Shown here in pieces: positions 11,901-37,650 of a stretch of DNA of 64,000 bases. Position 1 is the first letter of the stretch. Every line of letters begins with the position of its first letter. Position numbers and translations under genes: made by a program. Origin of the DNA: Mycteria americana (Eukaryota > Chordata > Aves > Ciconiiformes > Ciconiidae); contig NC_134368.1 in NCBI RefSeq assembly GCF_035582795.1, forward strand, positions 8,657,501 to 8,721,500. The letters run 5' to 3'. The notes below the pieces were generated by a model. The model had not been told where the DNA came from, made no database searches, and worked only from the letters and a program-made list of their open reading frames with translations.

Positions 11901-14900
11901 TTTTGGGAATAACTTTTTTGTCCTTTCTGTAGCACAACCATGTGGATTCATGAAATTCTGGGCCCATTTTCATTTTTGTCTTAGTTTTGATGTCTGAAAC
12001 TAGTGTTTAAAGTAGTGACTATTTTCCATTACAAAGCAGTTATTCCATGACTTCTAGAACTTTTGGACCCTGGCTTGCTGCAGGTTTGTCCTATAGCTGA
12101 TGCAAGCTTTATTCTGAATTGCCCCCTCTGTGGAGAAAACCTGCAGCAGATCTTTCCAGCGTTGACTCTCTGGTATCTAAATAACTAGTAAGTGTTTGCT
12201 GCAACCTTTCCCTCCAGTAAGGGCAGGTGCTGGAGTCTCCTGAAAACAGGACACTGGCAAGGAGAGAAACCTGGCAAAGAGTGAGATCCCCTGAGAATTC
12301 TGCCCCTGTCAACTCCTACTCACACTGACCAGAGAGTCCAAAAGCTGTTCAAAGGAGGGGATGTGCATATACATGCTTGGGATGTTCTTACTAAGAACCC
12401 ATCTCAGAAAATGGCAATGCCATACAGGGATATAACTTATGTTGGCCAGGAGTATATATGAAGTAATAATCATCATAAAGAAATCCTCATTCTTCAGAGT
12501 ATTTTGTACCTTAATAATTGGAGTTCTGTGCAGAATCATAGGGTTGGTAACCTCCCTCCCTGGAGGCACTTGGAGCTTAAAAAGAAGCAGTGATATTTTA
12601 AAAGCTGTATGTATGTAAATCAGGCAGAGCACAGGGTGATGTATAGATGTATTCTTTTGTTTAAATAGGTCTCTCTGATTTCACTTAAGTGCCTTCAGCC
12701 TTCATGTGCAGTTTTCTTTAATAATAAATGGTTTTTTCTAGAGTTTGAACTGTTGCAATGGAATTTAATAGTCCTTTTATGATAAAGTTCATCCAGTGCT
12801 TAAATAGTTACCCTTTGGATACCTGTTTAGTGACTGTTGAGTAGAAGGGAAGGTTAGTTCACTCTAGTCCAATAGTTTTTTAAGCAGAAATGATAAAATC
12901 TAGGTGGTACTTCCTTGCTTGTACTAGAAAGAAGAATGCTCATGTTCTGTTCCCCCTCTCTAGTGTTTGGATAGTTGTCAGTAATACTTACAGACAGAGC
13001 TCTTCTCCTTGAACCATGTGAAACTATTTTTCAGTACAATTGTAGAAGCCTAACTAAATGAAAGTTTGATGTTAATCAGTCTTCCTACCCAACATCAGGT
13101 ATTCTGCATTTGTAAGCAAGTTAAGGCAAGGTAATTTAGGCAGAATTATCATGGTGATGCACAGGAGGCTGGAAAGTCTGGGCTGAGTTATGGTTTGATA
13201 ACAGTACTGAAATAATCTGTGTGCAGTACAGGGTTCTCATATACTTCTGCAGTACTGGAAGGTAAAGTATTGCAATCATTTTTACAATGTGAAAACTGAA
13301 ATTGTGAAATGCAGGAAGACTTTACAGTGTTGCAAAAGATGGTAATTAAAGACTTTAGAATTGCTTTTTAATTTATATACAAGTCAGAAAACGTTTGCCA
13401 TGATGCTGAATGCTGTGTCAGTTGGAGGGGGAGTGTGCGGCAAAAGATTTCTTGCTTCAGCTTTTTCTCCACCTGCAAAACCGGTGGCAATATTTCTCTA
13501 AAATTGCTTATTTACATTCACTCAATTTTATGTGTGAACAAATTATGAGAGAGGCTCTTTGTAACAGCATATTACATCGTAATGCTGTTTTGGGAACTGA
13601 GACAATGTTTCTGTACAGTCTACAGCCTATGTAACTCTGAGTTGCAGAATACCTTCAGAAAACTATTCAGGATTGGGGTCTTAATGGGGATTTTTCTGAC
13701 TGGAACATGAGATACTTCTTGTAACTGCTGTTAACTGGTTCCCATCCATACAAGATGTGGCAGACAAGCAGTACTCCAGTACTGGCCTGTGTAGAAGAGC
13801 TGTGCTGGTTTTGGTGAAGCCAAATAATTCTCTGATATTCCATTCTTGTATTTCCTTAGTCCTGGCTAATGAAATACACCATGGAGAAGCATCAAAAGTA
13901 GGCACCACCAAAAAAGGAAGATAGGAAAGCATCATCAGATTAAAAAAATTTGGGTGACATGAGCGTGTGTGGGTTTTTTAAAGGCTTATTGCCTAAATGT
14001 ATCTTAGTATTTTTCTTCTATCAATCTGCATGATTAAGACTTCTATTTTTTATTAAATGCAAAAGCTATTTCTTTCCATACAAATGGATTTCTTAATGCT
14101 TTTTTTTATATTGTTCTCTAACTTTCTATCTAGTCAGCAGAGAAGAAAATCCTATTTATTGGTGCAATTTAAATGTGATTGTTAGTTCTGAAAGGAATTC
14201 TTTTAATTAAAAATGTTCTCCTCTGTTTTCTGGATACATACTGTGTATTTAATAGAGACAGCTGCCAAGCTTTGACTTCTTTTGGCAACTGCAAATCTAA
14301 TTAGCATTTCTGTACCAAATAGAACCTTTTTATTTTAAATTTGCAAAAGGAATGTAGGAATTCTCTCTTTATTTAAGAGAGTTTTGTCTGCCTCAGCAGC
14401 AACTACAATCTTTTTGCTCACAGTTGAGCATTGCTATACTAATACCTGATGAATAAATGCATATAGTTGGTATTCCCTCACCAGCTTATTGAAATAAAGC
14501 AAATGCTGCCCTTATGCTTCTTTAAAAAATAAAGATTTGTTTTGTGATGAAGCTTACTCTATAAAAAGCTAGCAAATTAGATTAAACCAGTGATTTGTTG
14601 TCTGCCTAGCATATCCAGTCCTTTTTAATGTAGAGGGAAATGTTTTTGTCTTAATTTGGTGGAAAAGTAAATGCTGTTCGTTAAGAGGATGCATAGCTCG
14701 AGTAAGCTTGAGGACATGTATGGAGATGTTATTATTTTTAAGTGAAATTGAATTGTCTTTCCATTCAGCAGCTGTGTGGAAAAATATGCAAGCAAGATAA
14801 TGAATATGTCTGCATTATATGTCAAATTACTTATACAGATGAGTTACATGGGCAAGAGGCTTTTATGTGGTCACCTTGTCACGCACAGGGGAATAATGCA

Positions 14901-16722
14901 CTTTTTTTTTCCACTTGAGTATATCATCAGAAAAACTTCAGACTACCAAAGAGATTACTCCCCTGTTCTTGTAGGAAAATTTCCAAAATAGAAAAGCACT
15001 TTTTGTGGAGTAAGTTGGCATTCTTTCAGTCCATTTGCCAACACATTGATAAAAAAATAATATTTTTTTGTTATCCTTAAGGGGATGGGAGGAGTCATTG
15101 AAAGTCTGATCTTAATTTTGTTCTATAAACTTGCAGCTGCTTTAGTTCTGACCTCAGTCCGACTTACCTGGTTTTGATAACTCTAGAGCTGTGTAAGGCC
15201 CTTTATTGTTTTGATGGTATAATGGTTTTGTTACTGTGGTCATACAATCTATAAAATGTAGGTGCATGTCAACTGCCCTTGATAGACAGAAAGCTGTAGA
15301 GAAAAGTTGCAACTTGTGCTGCAATTTAGAAATACACGGGGCTTGTTCACATTTTTGTAAATAACCATTCTGACAAACCTAGCGTGACCTGGTCCATTTT
15401 TCCAATAGTATTAGACTTTTTGTATTTATAAGGAAAAATTGCCTAATGAAATGCAAGATGTGAATGTGATATGCCTGATGCTACTTCTATTTTTTATCTT
15501 TGTCTCAGGGAGGTATAGATTCTAAGACTAAGTATATTCAGCTGTTCTAACAGCTGAAAATGCCATCTATTTCTGAGAGTGGTTTTGTTCACTAGAGCTG
15601 CTGTAATATTTGTCATATTCAGCATTTCAGTTGTATAATTTTCAGCATTTTGCTGTGAAGCCTATATAAAAATGAAGTTGTTCAAAATTAGAGTGCATAT
15701 TAATCAATTTAGTACTGGATTTCTGTTTGTCTATTGAATTATGGTTTCTCAGTGTATCTTCAGCAAAGTAGGGACTGTCACAGCATAACATATTTATGCA
15801 GCTCTGAAATAACTTCTGGTAGTGCCAGTTCAGAATGGATCCTGTTCATATCATCTGGGAACATCTACTTAAGTCCTTTTTTTTTTTCCCCCAGCAGAAA
15901 TATATGGAAAAAAAATTCTTTGATACCCTACTGGATCTTAAATTGTATTCAGTTGTGTTTGCATTGATTGGTATGAATGTGTAAAGCTGCTGGGAATTAA
16001 AAAGTAGCATAGGCATATTACAGGTTTGCTCCAGGCAAATTTGACACTAGATTGCTGCTTTCTCTTCAAAAACATCTGCTTGTGATAAGCACTTGAGGAA
16101 TCTCGTGGCCCACCCATTGCCTAACTGTTTTTTTAATATAGTAACTTTGTTTTATCACCTCAGTGTTGGATGTTGTAGACAGAACTATTGTAAGCAATTG
16201 AAGGCCTGGAGCTTACAACATGAAGCAAGTGAGAGAAAATGTATTGGAGACCTCAGACCATTTGTAGGACTTTGTTTAAAACTCAATGGTTATAGATGGC
16301 TAGGTAAAGTAGATTTAGATTCCCCTCTTTTTTGTAGTTCTTGCTCACTTTAGCAAATGTTATGACATTGTCATGGTCTAATTGACATAGTAGGCCAAGC
16401 TTTGAGGAAACCAAGTACACAAGTTCACGCCTGTAAGTGTGAACTGCACTGAAGTGATCATGGGATCTGGTCGCTTTCTGTGCAAAGCTCCTAGGCTTAA
16501 TCTTTACTCTTTTTCTTTTTTTCCAGTTCTGTTGTGTAAGTAGTCTCAGAAAAATATTGACACTGTCTCACTATCAGAACATCTCAGTGCATGAAAATGC
16601 AGTCTTTAAAATATATTGTAATGTCTTTTGGTAAAGTACTATCCTAAAAAACAGAGGTCTCTAGAACAAAGTCTTTTGTATATCTGTATTCCAGTTCTGT
16701 TGAAGAGTGGATTGCTGTGTAA

Positions 16723-17850
<1,128 letters not shown>

Positions 17851-17964
17851 GGGCGCCAAAATGAGAATGAACCGAAGATGGGACGCAAAAGTAAATCGGC
17901 CAGTGATTACTCTAAAGAAAATGATGATCTTGTTATGGAAACCATTAAAGGAAAACCAGAATTG
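17851..17964 (+). CDS. MAEA: MAEA cassette exon, 38-residue charged insert
   Basis: The open segment GRQNENEPKMGRKSKSASDY continues to ETIKGKPEL. It is flanked by a TCACTCAG acceptor and a GTATGT donor. Its 114 bases are divisible by three and both ends are phase 0, so inclusion adds 38 residues between K193 and S194 and gives 434 rather than 396 residues. The insert is hydrophilic and rich in K, E, N, D and S, and probably disordered. It would fall inside the CTLH domain. I recall a human MAEA isoform with a similar insert (GRQSEHEAKTGRKS-like), which argues for a conserved alternative exon, but I could not check this. The coding-like codon pattern and clean splice sites support a real exon. 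Confidence 0.85.
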
Positions 17965-30498
<12,534 letters not shown>

Positions 30499-30694
30499 AC
30501 AGTGTTATAAAGAGGATGGGAGCTCAAAAAACCCAGACTGCCCTGTGTGTAGCAAATCCCTGAACAAGCTGGCTCAGCCTCTGCCTATGGCACACTGTGC
30601 CAACTCCCGACTAGTCTGCAAGATTTCGGGGGATGTAATGAACGAAAATAATCCTCCTATGATGTTACCAAATGGATATGTCTATGGATACAAT
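30499..30694 (+). CDS. MAEA: MAEA coding exon, P300-N365 (RING-like zinc-binding core)
   Basis: The 196-base exon completes P300 and encodes [20 protein letters not shown] through GYVYGYN. It carries most of the divergent RING (Gid-type) domain: the C314-x2-C317 pair, H332-C333 and C340 are all present. C314 is the position I recall as mutated to inactivate the human ligase. The acceptor is TTAAACAG and the donor GTGAGT. Two acceptor AGs lie four bases apart (30497-30498 and 30501-30502). Only the first keeps the frame and restores proline. Confidence 0.97.
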
Positions 30695-31091
30695 GTGAGT
30701 GTTGAAATCAATGACTTACGGAAGTCTAAAAGAGCAGTGGTTATCATAACTTTCTATAGCAAAATAAGAGCTTATAAACTCAGTCGGAAAGTTAGAATTA
30801 TCTCCTATAGTAACAGAAGAAAAGTAACTTCTTGCAGTAATTTTTAAAGGACTGTATGTGATTTAATTGGTCTTTAAAGAAGCTAATGTCTGATTGAATG
30901 TATGAATTTATAACATGAAATCAAACGGCATTGGAAATCTTTCCCTCTGGAGAGCGATAATGTAGAATGAGTAACTTTTGTGGGCAAAGATATTTTGACC
31001 TCAGACTATAACAAAGTTTATTTACTAAACAGTTAAACAATACTTTGAGTTACTATTGTGAATATTATCTTTTGATTTCACTCTTTTTCAG
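30695..31091 (+). other. MAEA: Last MAEA intron, 397 bases
   Basis: This is a short U2-type intron with a GTGAGT donor and a T-rich tract before TTTTTCAG. The upstream reading frame stays open about 150 bases into it, so intron retention would add an unrelated tail ending TSCSNF and lose the last zinc-binding residues. No other feature is seen. Confidence 0.8.
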
Positions 31092-31187
31092 TCTCTGCTT
31101 TCTATTCGTCAAGATGACAAAGTAATTTGCCCAAGAACCAAAGAAGTCTTCAACTTCTCACAAGCTGAGAAAGTCTACATCATGTAG
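31092..31187 (+). CDS. MAEA: MAEA terminal coding exon, residues 366-396 and stop
   Basis: The 96-base coding part encodes [20 protein letters not shown] through AEKVYIM and then TAG. It supplies C378 of the RING-like domain and the extreme C-terminus. The penultimate region contains Y394, which I recall as important for activating the E2-ubiquitin conjugate in the human complex. The ending VYIM is identical to human. The 3' UTR continues in the same exon. Confidence 0.97.
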   Translation, partial: SLLSIRQDDKVICPRTKEVFNFSQAEKVYIM

Positions 31188-32310
31188 GTTCATAAAACAC
31201 ATGATGAAGTGCCGCTGGAATTTTGACACAGTGTATATTGGCAGACCCTGTAAAGGGGGGGGCCTTAATGTGTGGCAAAGAAGCAAAACCTGCCACCTTG
31301 GGGATCAGACCTGTCGGTGGCATTATTGTTTCTTGCGACCAAAGATCAATGAGCAACAATAAACACTCTTTAAAAAAAACAAAAAGAGAGGAATTATGAC
31401 TTAAGTTTGTACTTGAATAAAAACAAAAACAAATTTTGATTGTTAAGGTTTTGTAACATAAGGTCAAAAATTGGACTCTTCTCAAAAGTACTTTCATCTT
31501 CTAAAGGATAACTTTCTTTAAAGATGGACACTTGCACTGGGGGAAAAGTTACAACAGATTTGAAGTTAAATCCATTTTTCTTCCCTCTTTTTCACAATTG
31601 TCCAAGACCCTTTTGTTATCAAAGATTTCAGTACTACCAATATGTTCTCCTCTAAGCTCCTCTTTGCCTTCTTTATGATCCTCTCGTGAAGTAATCCTGA
31701 ACATGAATTATGTAACTTATTTCCATGGGAAGATGTTGATGTCTTTGACACAAGACTGGCTTCTCTGGAGGATCAACTAGGGACTGGTTTGAAGGAGTAT
31801 GAAGTCTTTTTCCAAACCCAAATATTTTAAGGAGGTTGCATAAGTATCAAGAGGAACTGAGAACATTTCAGGCAAAATCTAATGCTTGTTTAAATGTTCT
31901 TTTTCCAGTCTACCATAGTGTTAAAGTCCTTCTAAAGTTATTAGTTATGTGCATAGGGTTCAATATGAAATCATTAGTGCTACTGCCTTATTTCTTGCTT
32001 TGAGAATGTACTCACATGAAAATGAGCTGGTATTCTTAAGTGTTGGGCAAAGTTTCTGAAGATGCCTTGCAGGATGATTACATAATTTTAGGGTCTAAAT
32101 AGTATTCATTACTGAAACTAATAGTTCAATTTTAACAACTACAGAACACATCCTTATGACTTTTCAAAAGAATTAAACCATTGTAGTTTAAACAAAACCA
32201 TATTGTAGAGGTTTGTATTTAGCGCTTATTTTTGCATGTTGATGTTGATTAGCTAATAAAAGATTGTAAATGTAAAACATGTTAATAAAAATTGTTTTCC
32301 ATTTCTTGAT
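31188..32310 (+). other. MAEA: MAEA 3' UTR (probable extent)
   Basis: This AT-rich sequence after the stop has four AATAAA hexamers: 31358-31363, 31416-31421, 32255-32260 and 32284-32289. The last two sit close together beside TGTA elements and a T-rich downstream stretch, the best cleavage context, so I place the main end near 32.3 kb. The two proximal signals could give a short 3' UTR. The 105-codon minus-strand frame at 31180-31497 is a shadow, not a gene. Confidence 0.6.
32255..32289 (+). terminator. MAEA: Probable MAEA polyadenylation signals (two AATAAA)
   Basis: AATAAA at 32255-32260 and again at 32284-32289 are separated by TTGTAAATGTAAA, which contains TGTAA motifs of the kind bound by cleavage factor I. 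They are followed by a T-rich segment beginning TTGTTTTCC. Cleavage would be expected around 32300-32320. This is inferred from motifs only. Confidence 0.6.
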
Positions 32311-35300
32311 TATATGAAAGTAGAAAGCTGCTTTGTATTCAAATGTAAAAAACAAAAATTTAACTCTTTTATAAGGGTCTCTCTTGAAAGGAGTGCAACT
32401 TCCACTTGTTGTGTAGTGTTCTGCAAGATTAAAAAAAAAAAATCACCTAAACCACCCCACCACGACCATAAACATTGTTCTTCAGAGCATTGGTTTAAAG
32501 TTTTTATATTTTAACTGTATACTCCAGTCTACATTCCTGTCCCATTTTTTTTCTGTTGCTTCCTGGAAGACTGCCTAATGTCCTGGAGACTTTCTGTTAA
32601 AGAAATTCTGTGGGAGATGCTAGGTGTGCGGTTTTGATGCCTGACCCGGTGCTTTAAAGAAGGCAAACACAGAATGCTGGAGGGACCACACCTTCTATTC
32701 CTGTTCAACACTTAGAGATTACAGATATATAAGCTGACTGTATCAGCCACTCTGAAACTGTAAATACAGTGGGATTTCCAGTGAGGTAGATCTGAAAAGG
32801 TTCTCTTTTCAGTAAGCATATGTTATTGATGCTTCTGGAGAGGTATATCTGGAACACTGCAGAGCTGCCAGCTTGGCAGAGACCAGTGTTCTTGCGCTGA
32901 GTGCTGGAAGGGCCCGTTTCCCTCAGCATATTCTGAAGTGGCAGATTTAGCAGTTCCTTAGAACAAAAGCAATGTGCCAAGAGTAGGTGGAGGCAGATAA
33001 TGAGAGAACTTGCATCAGTAACTGGAGTAATGGGCTATCAGTTAAGCAGTAACTGATCTCTTCCTTCCTCATGGGGCAACACTTGAAGCATCATCAGCTC
33101 AAAAGGAAGAGGACATCACCCTGGGGAGCAGCATTGCTGAAACCCAAGTGGAAAAGCATCTCTTTTTCTTTGGCAGACTTCACAGCAGAAGGCAATGGAT
33201 AACTTTGAGAATGGCAACCTCACTTTTCCCTACTTTACAGAAACGTATAAAAGGCCAAAGCAGGGAGGAAGGGGTAGATTTCTTACCAGCCCTGAAGAAA
33301 TGTGCGGTAACTGCACAACAATTGTAGGGCATAGAAATTGTTGCTTTTGCTTTTCTAAGTACTGGTTAAAGCTGTGGTTTCCTGAGATTTCCCCCCTTTT
33401 TGCTTTCTGTGGCCTAAGCAGAGTGGTGGAGAAATCCACACTCCCAAAAAGCCTAGTTTGGGGAGGGAGAGGAGGAGAGCAGCTGTTCTATGACAGGAGA
33501 GCCCCTGTTTATGGGAAGTGTCATTTCAGAGGGCCGGGTGCCAACATGAGGTCTGGGTCCCTGATGGTGTGTTAGAGAGAAGGTGCTCAGAAGGAGTCGA
33601 GGAGAGCTTCAGCTCTTTGTTAGCCATAATTGCTCACTTCAGAAATCTGCAGTCAAACAACCTATTCTGACTACAGTGAGACCTGTTTGATACAGGCAGT
33701 TGTAGCCTCCTGGCTGACCCCTGCGGACGGTGTCCAGTACGTGCACCTATAGGCTAGCTTTCATTCTCAAGCTTGCTCTGGCGTGGCTTTAGAAACCTTC
33801 CGGCTTTATGAGGGTCAGAAAGGGTGGCAGGGATGGTGCAGCCTGGAGTTCTGGTTTACGTTCCCCGAGTGCTTTCTGCAGCCTTGAGCTCAGAACCCTG
33901 CAGAGGTGTCAGTTTGTAGCTCGTATCACAGGTGGCTTCAGACATCAAACCAAGAGCAGTGTGTGACTCGTAGTAAGTGTAAACTTATTGCCTGCAAACA
34001 CTATTTTAATAACTGTTCCCTCACTGCATTGATTCCTGCCTGTGGGTGTGCTGAGAGGAGGACTTTGAGAGTATGGTTTGTATAACACTGGTGGAGGCGG
34101 GGCAGTGTTGTAGAGGTGCTCCTCAACAGTTGAAAGTTTGGGTAAAGATCTTGTTCAACCTGTCTCATTCTAGCAATATCTTGCGTAGCAGTAAGATCGT
34201 AAAATATAGGATGGGGAATCAGTTATACAACCTGACTGTAACCAGATGTGGAGACTTCAATAAATACAATCATAACCTTCTATACAGAAACCAAGTCTTC
34301 TCTGCAAATTGTACATCGTGTCGTGTTACCAGCAATGCCCATGGTTCATATCAATCAAAAAGTGGCCATCAGCTACTGTAGATGAGATTCCCAGTCTTTT
34401 TTACGGATAACCTGCATCATTTAAATGCCTGGCAGTGTGCTAAGATGGAAGACAAAAGACAACCCACTTATTTCCTTAAGGGTACAAGTTGCTGCCCGGA
34501 CAATGAAGGACATCCTCTTGAAATGGAAGAGGCTGATTAGTAAAGTGAAGGCTATCTCCTCTCAAGATCTGGCTGAGCTGTCAGTGAACAATATCCTTTA
34601 CTGTGATGTTTTTTCAGTCTTGCCAAGCAATTTAACAAAATGAGACTTGAGGCTCCGGATTTTGGTTATGGTGTTCCTGTTTGAAGGCAACAGTTTGTCC
34701 CAGCTGGGGTCAGGACAGGTTTCTCTGATTTCCACAGTTAGACAGAGGTTGAGAATTGCCTTAATCTTTCCTTCTGTTTGTTGTGGTCCAAACACCTCGT
34801 CTGAGTGCTGAAGATTCTCCAATATTGCGAAAGGAGAGAGAGGTATTGCTAACTGTTCGTATTGGTAACCGTTCACGATGCCTGGGGCTTCTTCGATACC
34901 CATTTCAGCTTGAAGTGTTCTGTTATCTACCAGGCTGAGAAGGGTTCAAGACGCTGAGATGGCAACACTTGGTAGGTAGGAAGTAGGGAAGCTGATACTA
35001 TGTTCAGGCAAAACATTTTGCAGGAAGCTTTAAAGACTGATGGGCTGGTATGGTTTGGGGTTTTTTATTTTATAAGCATGTCCTTTCCTACTCATTAATA
35101 AGATTACTTCTTGGAAAAAAAAGATTATTTGGGAGAGGAAGAATGAGAAAATTATGTACAGCTGGTAACCTGCCAAATGGAAGCCTTGGAACATTCTTAA
35201 TAGACCACTGTTTGGAAAAAAAGTAATACTTCAGCTTTCTTTTTTTCTTCTTCGGGTAGCCTGAGCAGAGTGTGTTGGGAGACACACTAAGCGCTTTATC

Positions 35301-37250
35301 AGGACGTGCTTTGAGACCCATAACTACACTGTGATCTTGTGCACTCGCATCTCTTGTAGCACAATATAGAGGTCACTTCGTGTAACAAAATGAGCCTTTA
35401 CATCTCTTCCGTCCTGTTTTTCCGTGTTCTGTAATGAGGTATCAGATTCTGCTCAGCATGTTGTTTCTTCGTGCCGGGTCCTGAAGTCTGCAGCACGGTT
35501 AACACTGTCCCCGCGGCAGGCTAATGGGCCTTTTTGGTTTCCCTGTTCAGTCTTGTACTCCTTAGGCCAGGGTTTTTGGTTGTATTCTCCAGCATACTCC
35601 ACCCTGAGGGCTATTTTTACCTGGCTCTGAGCAGTGATTTTTCTGTGACGTGACTTTCTGGCATTCGGTACAAATAATCTGCATCTTTAAAGGCAAAACC
35701 AGGCTTTAGTGACAACGTGCTGTGGGACTTTGCTCCATGCTTTCTGAATGAGCGCACCAAATAAGCCCCAACCCAGATCAACAGGATAGTGGATCAGGTC
35801 TGATCTTTATCTGATCCTTGAGCAGATGAACTGCAAGTAGTTTCTTCTGGTCATTGAATGCTATAGTAACTATTTGTTTCTGTTTGATGATGAGGGGCAT
35901 CTGTGGGTCAGATAGTGAACAGGATCTCCTTGCCATGGTGCTTTTCTGAAGATTCGGTGTCTAGTCAGTTCTGCGATATGTGTAATTCCCAGCCACCCCA
36001 AAAGGCAGCATTTTTTTTATTTATTTTAAAGAATTGACACTGTTAATTAAGTTTTCTTGGAGTTTTCAGCAGCTCAACTTTCTCTTGGTTTTAGGAAGAG
36101 ATCTAGGATGAGCAGAGGTGGACAGCAGAATCTCTGCTTATCTCTTTACTAACATATCTTCTTCTTAGAGCCAGGTAGGTTCTGTAAGTAAAATAAGGTC
36201 TCTCTGGCACACAGTCAGGGGAAGAAAATTTGCACTCATGGCCAGCAAGAGGGAGCAGAAAGCTGTAGAGCCCAGATACTGTTGGATGTGAGGGCTGAAG
36301 AGTGTTTTTGGTATGATAGCTATAGAGCCAACACAAAGTAGTTCTGCGCTACAGTTGGCTTTTGTAAGATGTTAAACATGTATCTGAACTAGTCATTGAA
36401 AAAACTCATCTTAAGAGATCTAGTCCTGATTTCAGTTTGTAAATGGAAGTTCTTCATTTCAAAAATGAGATTAGTCCTTTCCATTGCTAGCTAACAACAA
36501 ATGAATTTCACTGAGGAGCTCACAGTTTTGAATAAAATATTTCAGACTCCACCATAAAATCCTGCTATTTGACCATGTTAAAATTATCAGAGATCTGTAT
36601 CCTAAGCCAGAGGAAATCAGCTGTAGGATAATTAGCACTGCAAGAAGGACAATAGGAAATAGCAGAACAACAAGAAATAGAAAAGGCTGCTGAACAAAAA
36701 AGCTGTTTGACTTACTAAAAATGAGAACAAGTGTCAGGGTAGAGTTAAGAAACGCTATCAGCCAGCTGTCTTTCAAAGAGATTAAAATAACTGCAGAAGT
36801 TTTTAAACGTGCAAGTAAGAGGAAAAAATTCACATGAAACTACTGCGTGCTAGAGATCCAGACTTGATTACAAAACTACACCCAGCACCTTGCTGCTTGC
36901 TCTTGCAAAGATGGCGATGTTCAACACTGGTGGGCGGGGTGGAGGGGGAGATATACTGGGAAAACCAGAAATAACTTAGCAATGTGGAAGTGCAAAAAAG
37001 TGTGCGCAAGTTATAGAACCCAAGTGATGGCTCTCCTGGAATTGTTTATTGTTCAGCTCTAATGGAAAGAAGCTGTTCTAGTATCCAGCCTGGGGATGGT
37101 GTCACATGAACGGAGAGCCTCTACTGTAGTCGCTGGTTTTTAAGGAAAGGGGAAAAAAAATCAACCGGAAAGATAACTGTAAGTGAGCATGAAGGGGAGA
37201 TGTTTACTGAGGATAGTTATGCCACACCACCCTGATGACCGCTGTTAAGA
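32311..37250. other. Intergenic sequence, no gene recognised
   Basis: Between the MAEA end and the CR1 fragment I find no exon-like segment that I recognise. Base composition is more balanced than in the introns to the left. Open frames at 33195-33575 (126 codons, +), 34073-34381 (102, +), 34598-34903 (101, -) and 36471-36833 (120, -) have no domain, conserved motif or splice partner. A non-coding transcript cannot be excluded. Confidence 0.55.
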
Positions 37251-37650
37251 TGAATCTTCTCAAACAAAATCCAGCTGCAGCGCAGCATTACGTGTGATGA
37301 CATTAGCTACCAGCTGGAGAAGCTGGGAGTGATGACATTAGGTACCAACTGGAGAAGATGGGAATTAGAAATTGCATGAGGATCTGGCTAAGGGAGAGCG
37401 GATAAAAGGTAGTGTGAAGGGCAGGGTAACTGATGGGGTTCCTCGGGGATCTTTCGTGGAGCTGATACTAGTTGTCATTACTGATGTTCCACAATAAGCA
37501 GGAATGTGCTGATGGGACAAAAATAGTAGATAGCCTCAGCCCAGAGGATGCTGGAATATTACACAGGAAGAAAAAACAGGTAACCTTGAGGAGTGGACTA
37601 ACAAATAAACGAGACTGTTTTAGCACTAGAGTTCATTCCGCTGTTGATTA
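37250..37650 (+). mobile_element. CR1-type LINE remnant, reverse-transcriptase region
   Basis: Several phrases follow the CR1 ORF2 order on the + strand: TACCAGCTGGAGAAG, then TTGCATGAGGATCTGGCTAA, then GGGGTTCCTCGGGGATCT. The last codes for a GVPRGS segment equivalent to the VPQGS motif of the reverse transcriptase. They are followed by AGCAGGAATGTGCTGATG, ATGGGACAAAAATAGTAG (in place of the ADDTK box) and TGGAATATTACACAGGAAG. Indels and stops interrupt the frame, and the catalytic aspartate region is not intact. It is an inactive fossil, and its edges are approximate. A 35-base tandem duplication (37294-37363) lies inside it. Confidence 0.75.
37294..37363 (+). repeat. 35-base tandem duplication within the CR1 remnant
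   Basis: Two adjacent 35-base units start GTGATGACATTAG and end GGGA, differing at three positions by eye. The second unit is closer to the remembered CR1 sequence, so the duplication probably arose after insertion. Confidence 0.85.

Noticed and set aside
12530..12570. AATCATAGGGTTGG followed by CCTCCCTGGAGG, resembling pieces of CR1 ends
   Set aside because: The two pieces would belong to opposite orientations of CR1 and the surrounding sequence does not follow the element; probably coincidence.
33195..33575. 126-codon plus-strand open frame downstream of MAEA
   Set aside because: Read for domains (a few cysteines gave a weak zinc-finger impression), but spacing fits no known finger and an overlapping antisense frame is also open.
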